64,000 nt of DNA from Burkholderia sp. NRF60-BP8 (lineage in GTDB: Bacteria > Pseudomonadota > Gammaproteobacteria > Burkholderiales > Burkholderiaceae), in NCBI RefSeq assembly GCF_001522585.2, contig NZ_CP013373.1, positions 992,001 through 1,056,000 of the forward strand, written 5' to 3'. Below the pieces are notes generated by a model. The model was given only the letters and a program-made list of their open reading frames with translations. It was not told the DNA's origin and searched no databases. Made by a program: the position numbers and the translations under genes. Below are positions 8,806 to 16,313 of the stretch, piece after piece (within the stretch, counting starts at the first letter, position 1; each line of letters starts with the position of its first letter).

Positions 8806-9759
8806 ATGAGGGTGCATGTGAGCAATGACGACCTGAATCAGGTTGCTAAGCAGGTAGACCATTTCGATGGTTTCGAGTTGGTTCAACCTGGGCGACGGCA
8901 ACGGCAGCAGCGCGATCAAAATCCCGCGTACAAGATAGTGCGAGTTGAACGCACCAACGAATCAATAGAGAAGAGCAAACGCGAGATCCTTGCGCGCAGG
9001 CTAGTAAAGCGAGCAGAGGCGTTTGCGGCCTTTATCGTCATCGTGGAGAGCAAGGGCTTACCTGCTCATGTGATTGACGAGACCAAACTTTCGGAGATCG
9101 CAATCGGAGAGCGGTGGGACATGGTTCCGCTTGTTCTCGCCCATCTCATCCGCACCGACGAAGAGGTGAGGATCGCGTTTCAGGAGTTTTCCCGTACCGC
9201 TAAGAACTGCGCAAATGCATTCGTGCGGGGAGCCTATTCGGTATCCGGAAAGGTGCGCGAAGCCGTATCCGCCAAATACAGGGACATTTTTTTGCATGCT
9301 GCTTCGGCCTATGCACGAAAGCTGTCACTACTCGAAACCTCCCTTGATCGTCTTTCCAGTATCTCGGCATCCGAGCTGCGCGAGTTGGCGAACACCGGTG
9401 ACGAACTGGCAGCACGCGTCGCGTCGATCGGCGAACGAATCTCGGAAGAGCTGGCAAGGCGCAAGGCGAGTTCCGGTGGCCGTACCAGGGCAGAAAAGTA
9501 CGCGGTCGTCAGTGAAGAAGCGCAGCGTCTCGCACGCGATCGCGTCCCGACCAGTGGCAAATGGCCATCGCGGGCACAGGCCGTCCGTGCCATTCTTGAT
9601 GATGTGCAAAAGTGCGCCGAAGCGAACAATGCGCGCCTCACCGATACCCAAGCTCCCGAAACGATCGATGGCTGGCTGAAAAGCATGCCCGATGCCGAAA
9701 CCCTGTTTGCCCGTAGATACCCCCCGTCAACTGGCAAACACCCCCCGTCAACTGGCTGA
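8806..9759 (+). CDS. Element protein of unknown function (317 aa)
   Basis: Mostly helical, charged, soluble protein with no recognised catalytic motif. The C-terminal ~80 residues (EEAQRLARDRVPTSGKWPSRAQAVRAILDDVQKCAEANNARL...TIDGWLKSMPDA) resemble a short module seen at the C terminus of various prophage proteins. The last residues, YPPSTGKHPPSTG, are encoded by two copies of a 21-bp direct repeat that is more likely a DNA control site. Clearly lower in GC than the surroundings. Its place next to the integrase is a common cargo position, so a defence or regulatory role is possible but not shown. Confidence 0.75.
   Translation: MRVHVSNDDLNQVAKQVDHFDGFELVQPGRRQRQQRDQNPAYKIVRVERTNESIEKSKREILARRLVKRAEAFAAFIVIVESKGLPAHVIDETKLSEIAIGERWDMVPLVLAHLIRTDEEVRIAFQEFSRTAKNCANAFVRGAYSVSGKVREAVSAKYRDIFLHAASAYARKLSLLETSLDRLSSISASELRELANTGDELAARVASIGERISEELARRKASSGGRTRAEKYAVVSEEAQRLARDRVPTSGKWPSRAQAVRAILDDVQKCAEANNARLTDTQAPETIDGWLKSMPDAETLFARRYPPSTGKHPPSTG
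9719..9756 (+). repeat. Two 17-bp direct repeats at 21-bp pitch
   Basis: ACCCCCCGTCAACTGGC occurs at 9719-9735 and 9740-9756, exactly 21 bp (two helical turns) apart. They overlap the 3' end of the preceding gene and lie about 85 bp upstream of the AlpA-like gene, a natural place for operator or excisionase-binding sites. Confidence 0.7.
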
Positions 9760-9839
9760 CACCCTAGTAATTCGCTCCGTGCGTGGCAGATGATCCGCTC
9801 AACGTGCAATCCCGCACGATCTTGAACGGAGATGAGTGA

Positions 9840-10037
9840 ATGAGCACGATTCAGGGTGGCGCGAAGCGCCCCAAACAAGCCGCTGCATATATCGGCTCCG
9901 GACTGACGACGCTTTGGTCGCTCGTGAAGAACGATCCGATGTTTCCGCGCCCTTTCAAGGTTGGGCGCATGACGCTGTTCTACACGGCCGAACTCGACAC
10001 GTACCTCGCGCGCAAGGCGCAAGGGAGCCGTGTATGA
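9840..10037 (+). CDS. AlpA/MerR-like helix-turn-helix regulator, probable excisionase
   Basis: 65-aa protein: KRPKQAAAYIGSGLTTLWSLVKNDPMFPRPFKVGRMTLFYTAELDTYLARK. This is the AlpA winged-helix pattern (helix-turn-helix, then PxPxKxGxRxxxFxxxEld.yL). AlpA of P4-like elements activates or directs excision together with the integrase. GGAG is nine bases before the ATG. Its stop overlaps the ATG of the next gene (ATGA), so the two are translated together. The preceding 85 bp contain 21-bp-spaced repeats that may be its targets. Confidence 0.82.
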   Translation: MSTIQGGAKRPKQAAAYIGSGLTTLWSLVKNDPMFPRPFKVGRMTLFYTAELDTYLARKAQGSRV

Positions 10038-10324
10038 GCGACGGCGTGCTGATCCCGACTCCGACCGTCACCGAGCTGGCCGACGCCGCGGTGCGTTCCA
10101 TCGAGGCCGGCCGCGCGGCGGCCACCATCCTCGCCCAGATCGATGCCGACACGGCGGTGCCCGATGCCCTTGCCGTGCAGCTGTTGACCTTGCTCGCGGC
10201 CGAGGAACCGCAGCACCACGGCGACATTCTCACTGGCTTCCTGCGGCCGGTGCAGAAGCGTCTCGAGGAGCCGGCCGCGCGCTTGCGTGACCTGGCGTAT
10301 CTGCGCAGTCCGTTCGCCGTGTGA
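10034..10324 (+). CDS. Small element protein, unknown
   Basis: 96-aa, largely helical acidic protein (TELADAAVRSIEAGRAAATILAQIDADTAVPDALAVQLLTLLAAEEPQHHGDIL). Its ATG overlaps the stop of the AlpA-like gene by 4 bp, and its stop is 12 bp before the replication gene, so it is part of an alpA-x-rep operon. No family recognised. Confidence 0.68.
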   Translation: MSDGVLIPTPTVTELADAAVRSIEAGRAAATILAQIDADTAVPDALAVQLLTLLAAEEPQHHGDILTGFLRPVQKRLEEPAARLRDLAYLRSPFAV

Positions 10325-10336
10325 TCGGATGGGTTG

Positions 10337-11572
10337 ATGTCGACTGAACCGTTCGAAAGCCCTTTCACGCGGATCCCGAACAACCTGCTCGACGCGATCC
10401 TGGCCGCTCGGCTTGGAGCACGGCAGTTGAACGTGCTGCTCGCGATCATCCGCAAGACCTACGGCTACAACAAGACCGCTGACGAGATCGGTCTCGGGCA
10501 GCTGCGCGATATGACCGGCATCGACAAGGCCAATCTCAGCCGCGCTGTTCGCGAGTTGGAGGCCTTGGGGATCGTCACGCGCGGCGCCGGCCGCCACGGG
10601 CACCGCCTTGCCGTGAACACTGATTCCTCGTCTTGGGAGTTGCCAATTCGGCAACCGTTGCCGGATGAACAACAGTTGCCAGATCAGCAACCGGGGGTTG
10701 CCGAATCGACAACCGAAGGGGTTGCCAAATCGACAACGAAACAGTTGCCAAATCGACAACCACAAAAGAAAGGAAAGAAAAGAAAGACAACTCCAAAAGA
10801 AATCCCGCACTCGCTGCGCGAGCGCTTTGAGCGATTCTGGGCGGCATATCCGCGCAAGCGCTCTCACGACGCTGCGCTGAAGGCCTTCGCAAAGCGGAAC
10901 CCGGACGAGCAGCTATTCGCCGCCATCATGGCCGGCGTCCAGCGGGCCACGACATCCGGCCAGTGGAGCGATCCGAAATTCATCCCGCACGCCTCGACCT
11001 GGTTGAATGCGGCAGGATGGCTGGACGAACTGCAGACCGCGTACAGCGATGCGGAGCTGGCCGTCATCGATGCGTACAACGCAGCACTCGGCGACCGTCT
11101 CGGCCGCGTAGATCCTGCGCTGTTTGTCGAGGCGCGTGCCGGCGCTATCCGTGCGTTGATCGAGCACCTGAAGGGCGACATCGATGCTGTGGCCCGCTAT
11201 TTCCCGGCCGTGCGCGATCGAGTCGAGCTTCCGCCACGTGTCGGATTCGATTACCTCATCGGCCCGAAGGGATTCGGCGACGTCACAGGCAAGCTGCAGC
11301 TCGCTCGCGCGGCCGGCGCAGGCGCCCCCGGTGTCGGTGTTGACTGGCACACGACGACCGCCGGCATTGAGGCACAAGCCGTCGTACTGGGCATCGCGAA
11401 GAGCGATGCCGAACCGTTCGCTGTCTTCAAGCGGCGCGTGTTCAAGGCCGCCGGTGACGGGCAATGGATTCGCGATGAACTTGCTGCCGAGAAGCGATTC
11501 GGCGACGAAGCGTATGAGCGCCTACGTGCGTTTTACTACGACCCGCCAAACGATGGAGCTGTGCATGCGTGA
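10337..11572 (+). CDS. Phage O-like replication initiator
   Basis: 411-aa initiator. Residues 1-95 match the phage replication protein O N-terminal winged helix (FTRIPNNLLDAILAARLGARQLNVLLAIIRKTYGYNKTADEIGLGQLRDMTGIDKANLSRAVRELEALGIVTRGAG). Residues about 100-155 are a Gln/Thr/Lys-rich linker encoded by origin iterons. Then comes RFERFWAAYPRKRSHDAALKAFAKRNPDEQLFAAI...WSDPKFIPHASTWLNAAGWLDE, the FWxxYPRK...STWLN module typical of phage replication proteins that contact the helicase machinery. The ATG at 10337 is chosen; a TTG lies one codon earlier. It should bind the internal iterons and recruit host DnaB. Confidence 0.88.
   Translation: MSTEPFESPFTRIPNNLLDAILAARLGARQLNVLLAIIRKTYGYNKTADEIGLGQLRDMTGIDKANLSRAVRELEALGIVTRGAGRHGHRLAVNTDSSSWELPIRQPLPDEQQLPDQQPGVAESTTEGVAKSTTKQLPNRQPQKKGKKRKTTPKEIPHSLRERFERFWAAYPRKRSHDAALKAFAKRNPDEQLFAAIMAGVQRATTSGQWSDPKFIPHASTWLNAAGWLDELQTAYSDAELAVIDAYNAALGDRLGRVDPALFVEARAGAIRALIEHLKGDIDAVARYFPAVRDRVELPPRVGFDYLIGPKGFGDVTGKLQLARAAGAGAPGVGVDWHTTTAGIEAQAVVLGIAKSDAEPFAVFKRRVFKAAGDGQWIRDELAAEKRFGDEAYERLRAFYYDPPNDGAVHA
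10639..10808 (+). other. Probable replication origin: six iterons plus A-rich tract
   Basis: Six 17-bp iterons of form GTTGCC-N7-CAAC-type dyads: 10639-10655 (GTTGCCAATTCGGCAAC, perfect GTTGCC/GGCAAC), 10657-10673, 10675-10691, 10697-10713, 10721-10737 and 10744-10760. The last two are identical (GTTGCCAAATCGACAAC). They are followed by an A/G-only-like tract (about 10762-10808) suited to strand opening. The layout inside the initiator gene, between the two protein domains, copies phage lambda ori within gene O. Confidence 0.85.
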
Positions 11573-12152
11573 CGATAGCGGAGGTCTGTTCCCCCCTGTC
11601 GCGAGCCCCGAAACGCCCGTGAAGAGAAAGCGCCGGTCGACCCGCCATCAACCCGCCATGTCGCAGAGTCCGAACCGGTGGCCGCCGGCGCGCGTCGCCG
11701 CTTTCTGGGCGCGCCGGTGCCGGATCTTCCTGAAGGCCTGCGAGGACGCCGAGTTGGTCGCCGAGGCGCTGCGTATCGTCGGCCGCAGCGAGGTGCTTGC
11801 GCGGCTGCGCGGCGGCGTGCCGGCGACGTTCAGTGACGTGCTGGTCGACCTGTACGTGCACGCACATCACGACCGGTTCGCCGGCGGGCGGCAGCTTGGC
11901 GCGGTGGGTCCGATCCGGCTGGCGATTCGCGCCGCGCTCGGGCGCGCGCCGAGCGCATCGACGAAAGAGCTATGGGCGATGGTGGCCGCGGCGCCCCCGC
12001 GCGGCTGGACGCTGCACGACAACCGGGCGGGCCGCTACGCGGAGGGGCCGGAGGCTGGCCAGAACGTCGATTACCGGGCGTTCGCGAACCACGCCTCGGC
12101 AGAGCGCCGAGCGCGGAAATCATCGAATAGCGGTGCGATGAGTCGGGGGTGA
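11565..12152 (+). CDS. Element protein in the helicase-loader position
   Basis: 195-aa basic protein. An N-terminal Lys/Arg/Ser/Pro-rich tail (about 45 residues) precedes a helical domain with RWPPARVAAFWARRCRIFLKACEDAELVAEALRIVGRSEVLARLRGG and LVDLYVHAHHDRFAGG. Its ATG lies inside the last codons of the replication gene (8-bp overlap, GGAG upstream), so they are coupled. In lambda the gene directly after O is the helicase loader P; there is no Walker motif or sequence likeness here, so that role is only a positional guess. Confidence 0.68.
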   Translation: MRDDSGGLFPPVASPETPVKRKRRSTRHQPAMSQSPNRWPPARVAAFWARRCRIFLKACEDAELVAEALRIVGRSEVLARLRGGVPATFSDVLVDLYVHAHHDRFAGGRQLGAVGPIRLAIRAALGRAPSASTKELWAMVAAAPPRGWTLHDNRAGRYAEGPEAGQNVDYRAFANHASAERRARKSSNSGAMSRG

Positions 12153-12188
12153 GATAGTCCGGCCATCACGAACCCGGACCGCCGAGCG

Positions 12189-12623
12189 ATGACCTTCAAT
12201 CCCCTCACCACCGTCAACGAACACCCGGGCGCCCAGGAGGTGCCGCACTCCATCGTGGATGCGGCGGGCAGCCAACTCCATCGGGATCTGCCGCTGCATG
12301 CCTGCACCCGCCTGGTCGAGGACTATCGGAAGACCGACGCGAGCCTCGCCAGCACGCTCAGGATCGTTCCGACCGCGGTGGCGTTGGTGCCCGAGGCTGG
12401 CCCGAATCCGAACGTCCCTGCCGATCATTTCCTGCGTGGGCTGCTGACCCATCCCGGCCAGCCGAAGCTGTACCAGATCGTCGCACCTGACGGCCGCGTC
12501 GTCGTCAATTTTCTGCCGCACGACATCGCCTGGAATTTCGCCAGCATTCTCCAACATCGGTGCCCGTCGCAGCGCTTCACGTTTCAGGAAGTGCCGGCCG
12601 ACCAGCTGGGAGTGGTGGCGTGA
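12189..12623 (+). CDS. Element protein, unknown (144 aa)
   Basis: Soluble 144-aa protein without recognised motifs; the middle (PNPNVPADHFLRGLLTHPGQPKLYQIVAPDGRVVVNFLPHDIAWNFASILQHRCPSQRF) looks like a compact alpha/beta domain. Its TGA overlaps the GTG start of the next gene, so translation is probably coupled. No clear ribosome site was found before the ATG. Confidence 0.62.
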   Translation: MTFNPLTTVNEHPGAQEVPHSIVDAAGSQLHRDLPLHACTRLVEDYRKTDASLASTLRIVPTAVALVPEAGPNPNVPADHFLRGLLTHPGQPKLYQIVAPDGRVVVNFLPHDIAWNFASILQHRCPSQRFTFQEVPADQLGVVA

Positions 12624-13519
12624 GCACGATCTCCAACGACTCCCCGATGCGCACCGGCTGGAGCGTCGTAGATAAGCAGGGCAAGGAACTGTGCAGCCTC
12701 GTCCCGCGCTCGACGGCCGATGACATGAAGTGGTTCTACATGCAAAGCAATCCGGCGTATGGCAACGGGCTCGAGATCAAGCGCAGCGAGCCCAAACCGA
12801 TGCCGGCGCCGATCGTTTTCTCGCCTGACATCTACAAACCGATGGCGGTGCCTACGCCGCCGAAGCTGCCCGACATCGAGGCCGGCCGCGAGCGCGCCCA
12901 CCTACGTGAGTGCATCGAGCGGTGCAAGGTGACGCTGACAGCGCTGGAGGCCGCCAAGGTTGCGGCGGAACGGGCGCGCGAACACTTGGCGGGATGCGAG
13001 GCTGAATTGACGCGACTGCGTGCGGCAGACGTCGCCGAGACGGCGTCCGCTGGCGCGCAGCTTGCGGATCGGCTCAAGGCTGGCCAGGCCGCGCCACCCG
13101 AACCGAAACTGCGCACCGGTCGCGCTGCAGTTCTCGACGCCGAGGCGCGGCGCGATGCGGCGCTGGGCGCGTGCGAGTTGCTCGGCGCCGATGTCACTGC
13201 GGCCACCAAGGCGATGGAGCAGGCGGCCCACGATGCGCAACTTGCCGCCGACGTGGTGATGCGCTCGGAGTTGCAACAGCGCATCGAGCAGCTCGTGGCG
13301 TTGCGAGAACAGATGGTCCCGCTTCGTCAGTTCATTGACGACGCGCTGCGTTGTGGCATGCCGATCGATATTTCCGCGGCGCGTGAGGCACTCGTGATAC
13401 CCGATCTGCATTGGAGCGGCGATCAGGATATGCACGTGCGCCTGCACAACTATCGCGAAGCGCTTCGGCAGGACGCTGATGTGCAGTTCGAAGATCAACC
13501 CACCGAGGTGAAGCAATGA
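12620..13519 (+). CDS. Coiled-coil element protein, unknown
   Basis: 299-aa protein starting at a GTG that overlaps the previous stop. Residues about 95-240 form a long Ala/Glu/Leu-rich coiled coil (ERAHLRECIERCKVTLTALEAAKVAAERAREHLAGCEAELTRLRAADVAETASAG...RDAALGACELLGADVTAATKAMEQAAHDAQLAADVVMRSELQQRIEQLVALREQM). No enzyme motif. The next gene starts within its stop (ATGA). Could be a scaffold or structural accessory, but nothing proves this. Confidence 0.65.
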   Translation: MSTISNDSPMRTGWSVVDKQGKELCSLVPRSTADDMKWFYMQSNPAYGNGLEIKRSEPKPMPAPIVFSPDIYKPMAVPTPPKLPDIEAGRERAHLRECIERCKVTLTALEAAKVAAERAREHLAGCEAELTRLRAADVAETASAGAQLADRLKAGQAAPPEPKLRTGRAAVLDAEARRDAALGACELLGADVTAATKAMEQAAHDAQLAADVVMRSELQQRIEQLVALREQMVPLRQFIDDALRCGMPIDISAAREALVIPDLHWSGDQDMHVRLHNYREALRQDADVQFEDQPTEVKQ

Positions 13520-13749
13520 CCCGCCGAATCCGCTGCCGCACCATCGATCGCGGTATCTCGCTCAGCGGCCGCGTGACGGCTGACAAGACGGCCGCCGCGG
13601 CCGCCGCCGACCGCCCGGACATCAACGAGATCAACCGGCGTTTCTGGGACGCTCAAGGCGTGCATACGACGCCCACACGCGACGCCGCGCCGGTCGATGA
13701 CATCAACGAGCGGCACCGCCGCTTCTGGGCGGCGCAGGCCGCTTCGTAA
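13516..13749 (+). CDS. Small protein with duplicated INE-RRFW motif
   Basis: 77-aa basic protein. Two copies of one motif, DINEINRRFWDAQ (about 38-50) and DINERHRRFWAAQ (about 62-74), are joined by a short linker. The ATGA overlap with the coiled-coil gene suggests co-translation, so these proteins may act together. No known family is recognised; a peptide that docks to a partner through its RRFW repeats is a guess. Confidence 0.6.
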   Translation: MTRRIRCRTIDRGISLSGRVTADKTAAAAAADRPDINEINRRFWDAQGVHTTPTRDAAPVDDINERHRRFWAAQAAS

Positions 13750-13963
13750 CGCTGTTGCCTCGCTGGAAGCAACCCGAGTTCATCGTCGCTCGGCGTGGAT
13801 CAGTCGGACAGTGCCACGGCTCCGAAAAACCCCGACAGCAGGCGGCCCACCGGGAGTGGGCGCGGCCCGCCGGTGCGTAGGGGGCGCATTGCGCGCTCCC
13901 TGCCGCATCGTGATCGTGTTCAACGAGTCGCCGTAATCGGCAGCCCGGACATAGGACGAGAAA

Positions 13964-14992
13964 ATGACGCAGCAATGGCTTCGGAAGGCGTCGCTTCTGG
14001 CGGGCGACCTGAATGACGACGGTATCGACCTGTCAGCGCTTCGATTCACGTTCGAGGTGCGGCGCGGGGATCGTGAGACCCCGAATTCAGCGCGGATTCG
14101 GGTCTACAACCTGAATCCGAGCACGGCAAACAGGGTGAGCCAGGAGTTCTCGCGAGTGGTGCTGCAGGCAGGCTACAAGGGGAATTGCGGGATCATTTTC
14201 GACGGTTCGCTGATACAGGCACGACAGGGTCGAGAAAGCCCGACCGACACCTTTCTGGACCTGACCTGCGCGGACGGGGATCGCGCCTACAACTTTGCGA
14301 CGATCAACACGACGTTGGCGGCTGGCGCGACCCATGCCGACGTTGTCGATGCAGTGTCCAAGGCGTTCGCGGAGAAGGGCGTGACACGCGGCTACATCCC
14401 TGATTTGACCGTGAACGCATATCCGCGCGGCCGCGTGCTGTTCGGGATGGCGCGCGATGTGATGCGGGATGTGGCAATGGACCTCGACATGGACTGGAGC
14501 ATCCAAAATGGCCAGCTCACGATGATTCCTCGAACGGAGTTCATCCCGGGCGATATCTACGAGGTGAACCGGAATACCGGGATGGTGGGTTTGCCCGTCC
14601 AACAGCGCAACTATATTTTTGTCCGGATGCTACTGAATCCGAACATCAAAATCGGCAATGTGATCCAGCTCGAGAACGCCAGCATTCAGCGGTACGAGTA
14701 TGGGCTTTCGATCAGTGATCAGCCGAAAAATGGTTTCGACGCGGTGAGCAATCAGCTCAACAACCCGGCCGGAAAATACGGCCTATACAGAGTCATGGTT
14801 GCCGAGCATCTCGGCGACACGCACAGCAAAGAATGGTACACGGAGGCGACGTGCATTGCGGTGAACGCCACTGCCTCGATCGAAATCGCCAACAAGGCTT
14901 CGCACTATTCGATCGCGCCAGCGCCGTCGAAGATCGATCCCAATGATCCTTTCGGCGCAAGCAGGATCCCACCGGTCAATCCGAACGGTTAG
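13964..14992 (+). CDS. Phage baseplate hub protein (gpD/gp27-like)
   Basis: 342-aa structural protein. The start (KASLLAGDLNDDGIDLSALRFTFEVRRGDRETPNSARIRVYNLNPSTANRV) is the typical N-terminal beta domain of phage tail hub proteins, followed by VVLQAGYKGNCGIIFDGSLIQARQGRESPTDTFLDLTCADGDRAYNF, RVLFGMARDVMRDVAMDLDMDWSIQNGQLTMIP and the C-terminal LLNPNIKIGNVIQLENASIQ. Such a hub forms the ring through which the spike is mounted. AGGA lies eight bases before the ATG. The spike gene is the next plus-strand gene, 400 bp downstream, with one opposing gene between. Confidence 0.82.
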   Translation: MTQQWLRKASLLAGDLNDDGIDLSALRFTFEVRRGDRETPNSARIRVYNLNPSTANRVSQEFSRVVLQAGYKGNCGIIFDGSLIQARQGRESPTDTFLDLTCADGDRAYNFATINTTLAAGATHADVVDAVSKAFAEKGVTRGYIPDLTVNAYPRGRVLFGMARDVMRDVAMDLDMDWSIQNGQLTMIPRTEFIPGDIYEVNRNTGMVGLPVQQRNYIFVRMLLNPNIKIGNVIQLENASIQRYEYGLSISDQPKNGFDAVSNQLNNPAGKYGLYRVMVAEHLGDTHSKEWYTEATCIAVNATASIEIANKASHYSIAPAPSKIDPNDPFGASRIPPVNPNG

Positions 14993-15378
14993 CGGCGGCT
15001 GTAGCTGGGATATTGGAGCGTGGCCGACCCGTCACCGTTCGGGGCGGCCCGCCCGAATATCGCGAGGGAATCGACCGGTTTTTGCCCGTCGGGCGCGATC
15101 ATTACCACGGACTTGTTGAGCGTCGCTCCCCAACATCCAACGTATTGACTCGTGCCGGAATGCACTTCGAGCTCACGATATTGCTCTGCATTGACGATGG
15201 GCAGGCTGCATCGCTTCGATGTGTGAAGCGTATAGGTCATTGCGGCCAAATCGATTCTGTCGCCGGCCTTTGCCTCACCCGTTGGCCATACGAGCACATC
15301 GTCGGCGAGATGTTTCGGCGGCGTGGCAAGGGCCGATGTGCACAGAAGCATCGCAAGCAACCAGGCGGTAATTCTCAT
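14989..15378 (-). CDS. Exported hypothetical protein, probable moron
   Basis: 129-aa protein on the opposite strand between two tail genes. It has a Sec signal peptide (MRITAWLLAMLLCTSALA), then a mature domain with two cysteines (KRCSLP, VGCWGA). It overlaps the hub gene stop by 4 bp and its ATG is 12 bp from the spike gene GTG. Lower GC, opposite strand and an exported product are the marks of a phage moron that changes the host envelope (for example superinfection exclusion). Function not recognised. Confidence 0.65.
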   Translation of the reverse strand: MRITAWLLAMLLCTSALATPPKHLADDVLVWPTGEAKAGDRIDLAAMTYTLHTSKRCSLPIVNAEQYRELEVHSGTSQYVGCWGATLNKSVVMIAPDGQKPVDSLAIFGRAAPNGDGSATLQYPSYSRR

Positions 15379-15390
15379 TGAGGTTCCCAC

Positions 15391-16101
15391 GTGAATAAGA
15401 ACGAAATTGCGCCAGACGCACTGGAAGTATTTCGGCTTGGCGTGTTTGTTGCCAAAAACGAAACGCACGTCGCACTTCCGGGCACTGTCGAATCATACGA
15501 CGTCGACGCCCAGACCGTCGTCGTGCAGGCCGGCATTAAAGCAACGCTGCGCGCGGAAGACGGCACACTGTCAACCGTGGCGCTTCCGCTGCTTGTCGAT
15601 TGCCCGGTGCAGTTTCCAGCTGGCGGTGGCGCGACCATGACCTTTCCGGTGACCAAGGGTGACGAGTGTCTTGTGGTGTTCGCCGACGGCGCGATCGACG
15701 CCTGGTGGCAGTCGGGCGGTGTGGGCGAGAAGGTATCCGTCCGCATGCACGATCTGTCGGATGGCTTCGCGCTGCTCGGCTTTCGCTCGAAGCCCCGCGT
15801 CCTTGCGAATGTCAGCACGACATCCGCGCAGCTGCGCAGCGACGATGGCTCGACGTTCGTCGACCTCAATCCGGCCGGCCAAGTCGTGAAAGTGAAGGCG
15901 CCGGGCGGCATCACGCTCGACGCGCCGACGGTGACCATGACAGGCGCGATCGCAGTGCTGAACGAGGACGGCGCGCGCACTGCGTGCTCGATCAACGGAG
16001 CTACGCAGTTCGCTGGCGAAGTCTTCGCGAACGGCAAGCGCGTCGACGACACGCACACGCACCCGGATGCACAGGGCGGCAACACCGGCCCGGTCAACTG
16101 A
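15391..16101 (+). CDS. Phage baseplate spike, Gp138/gpV-like
   Basis: 236-aa tail-tip protein starting at GTG. The N-terminal OB-fold part (LPGTVESYDVDAQTVVVQAGIKATLR...LPLLVDCPVQFPAGGGATMTFPVTKGDECLVVFADGAIDAWWQSGG) is the Gp138 N-terminal/gpV-type domain. Next comes a repetitive beta segment (GSTFVDLNPAGQVVKVKAPGGITLDAPTVTMTG) typical of a trimeric beta-helix needle. The end, DDTHTHPDAQGGNTGPVN, carries the HxH motif that binds an iron ion at the spike apex in P2 and phi92. It should pierce the host outer membrane. Confidence 0.88.
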   Translation: MNKNEIAPDALEVFRLGVFVAKNETHVALPGTVESYDVDAQTVVVQAGIKATLRAEDGTLSTVALPLLVDCPVQFPAGGGATMTFPVTKGDECLVVFADGAIDAWWQSGGVGEKVSVRMHDLSDGFALLGFRSKPRVLANVSTTSAQLRSDDGSTFVDLNPAGQVVKVKAPGGITLDAPTVTMTGAIAVLNEDGARTACSINGATQFAGEVFANGKRVDDTHTHPDAQGGNTGPVN

Positions 16102-16313
16102 TGGAGATTCCGATGCTCGACATTTCGACGTCCGCGGCCACCGGTGAACGCTTCCGGGATGCCGCCGCGGTCGCCTTCGATCGCATCGTCGGCGATTGCC
16201 TCGATCGCGAGTGGGTCATCGGCCCGCAGCCGCAGCCGAACAAGGCGCGGCATGGCAACAGCAACGCCGCGCTCGACCGGCCGCTCGCCGAGGATGTGGC
16301 GCATGCGGAGTGA
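16101..16313 (+). CDS. Small element protein, unknown (70 aa)
   Basis: 70-aa protein (MEIPMLDISTSAATGERFRDAAAVAFDRIVGDCLDREWVIGPQPQPNKARHGNSN). Its ATG shares one base with the spike stop; a second ATG at 16113 is possible. It overlaps the next gene by 11 bp. No family recognised; location suggests a tail-tip accessory or chaperone. Confidence 0.55.
   Translation: MEIPMLDISTSAATGERFRDAAAVAFDRIVGDCLDREWVIGPQPQPNKARHGNSNAALDRPLAEDVAHAE

Noticed and set aside
13798..13880. Possible terminator at the AAAAACCCC and GGCGGCCC stretch
   Set aside because: Arms do not pair well and there is no T-tract on either strand.
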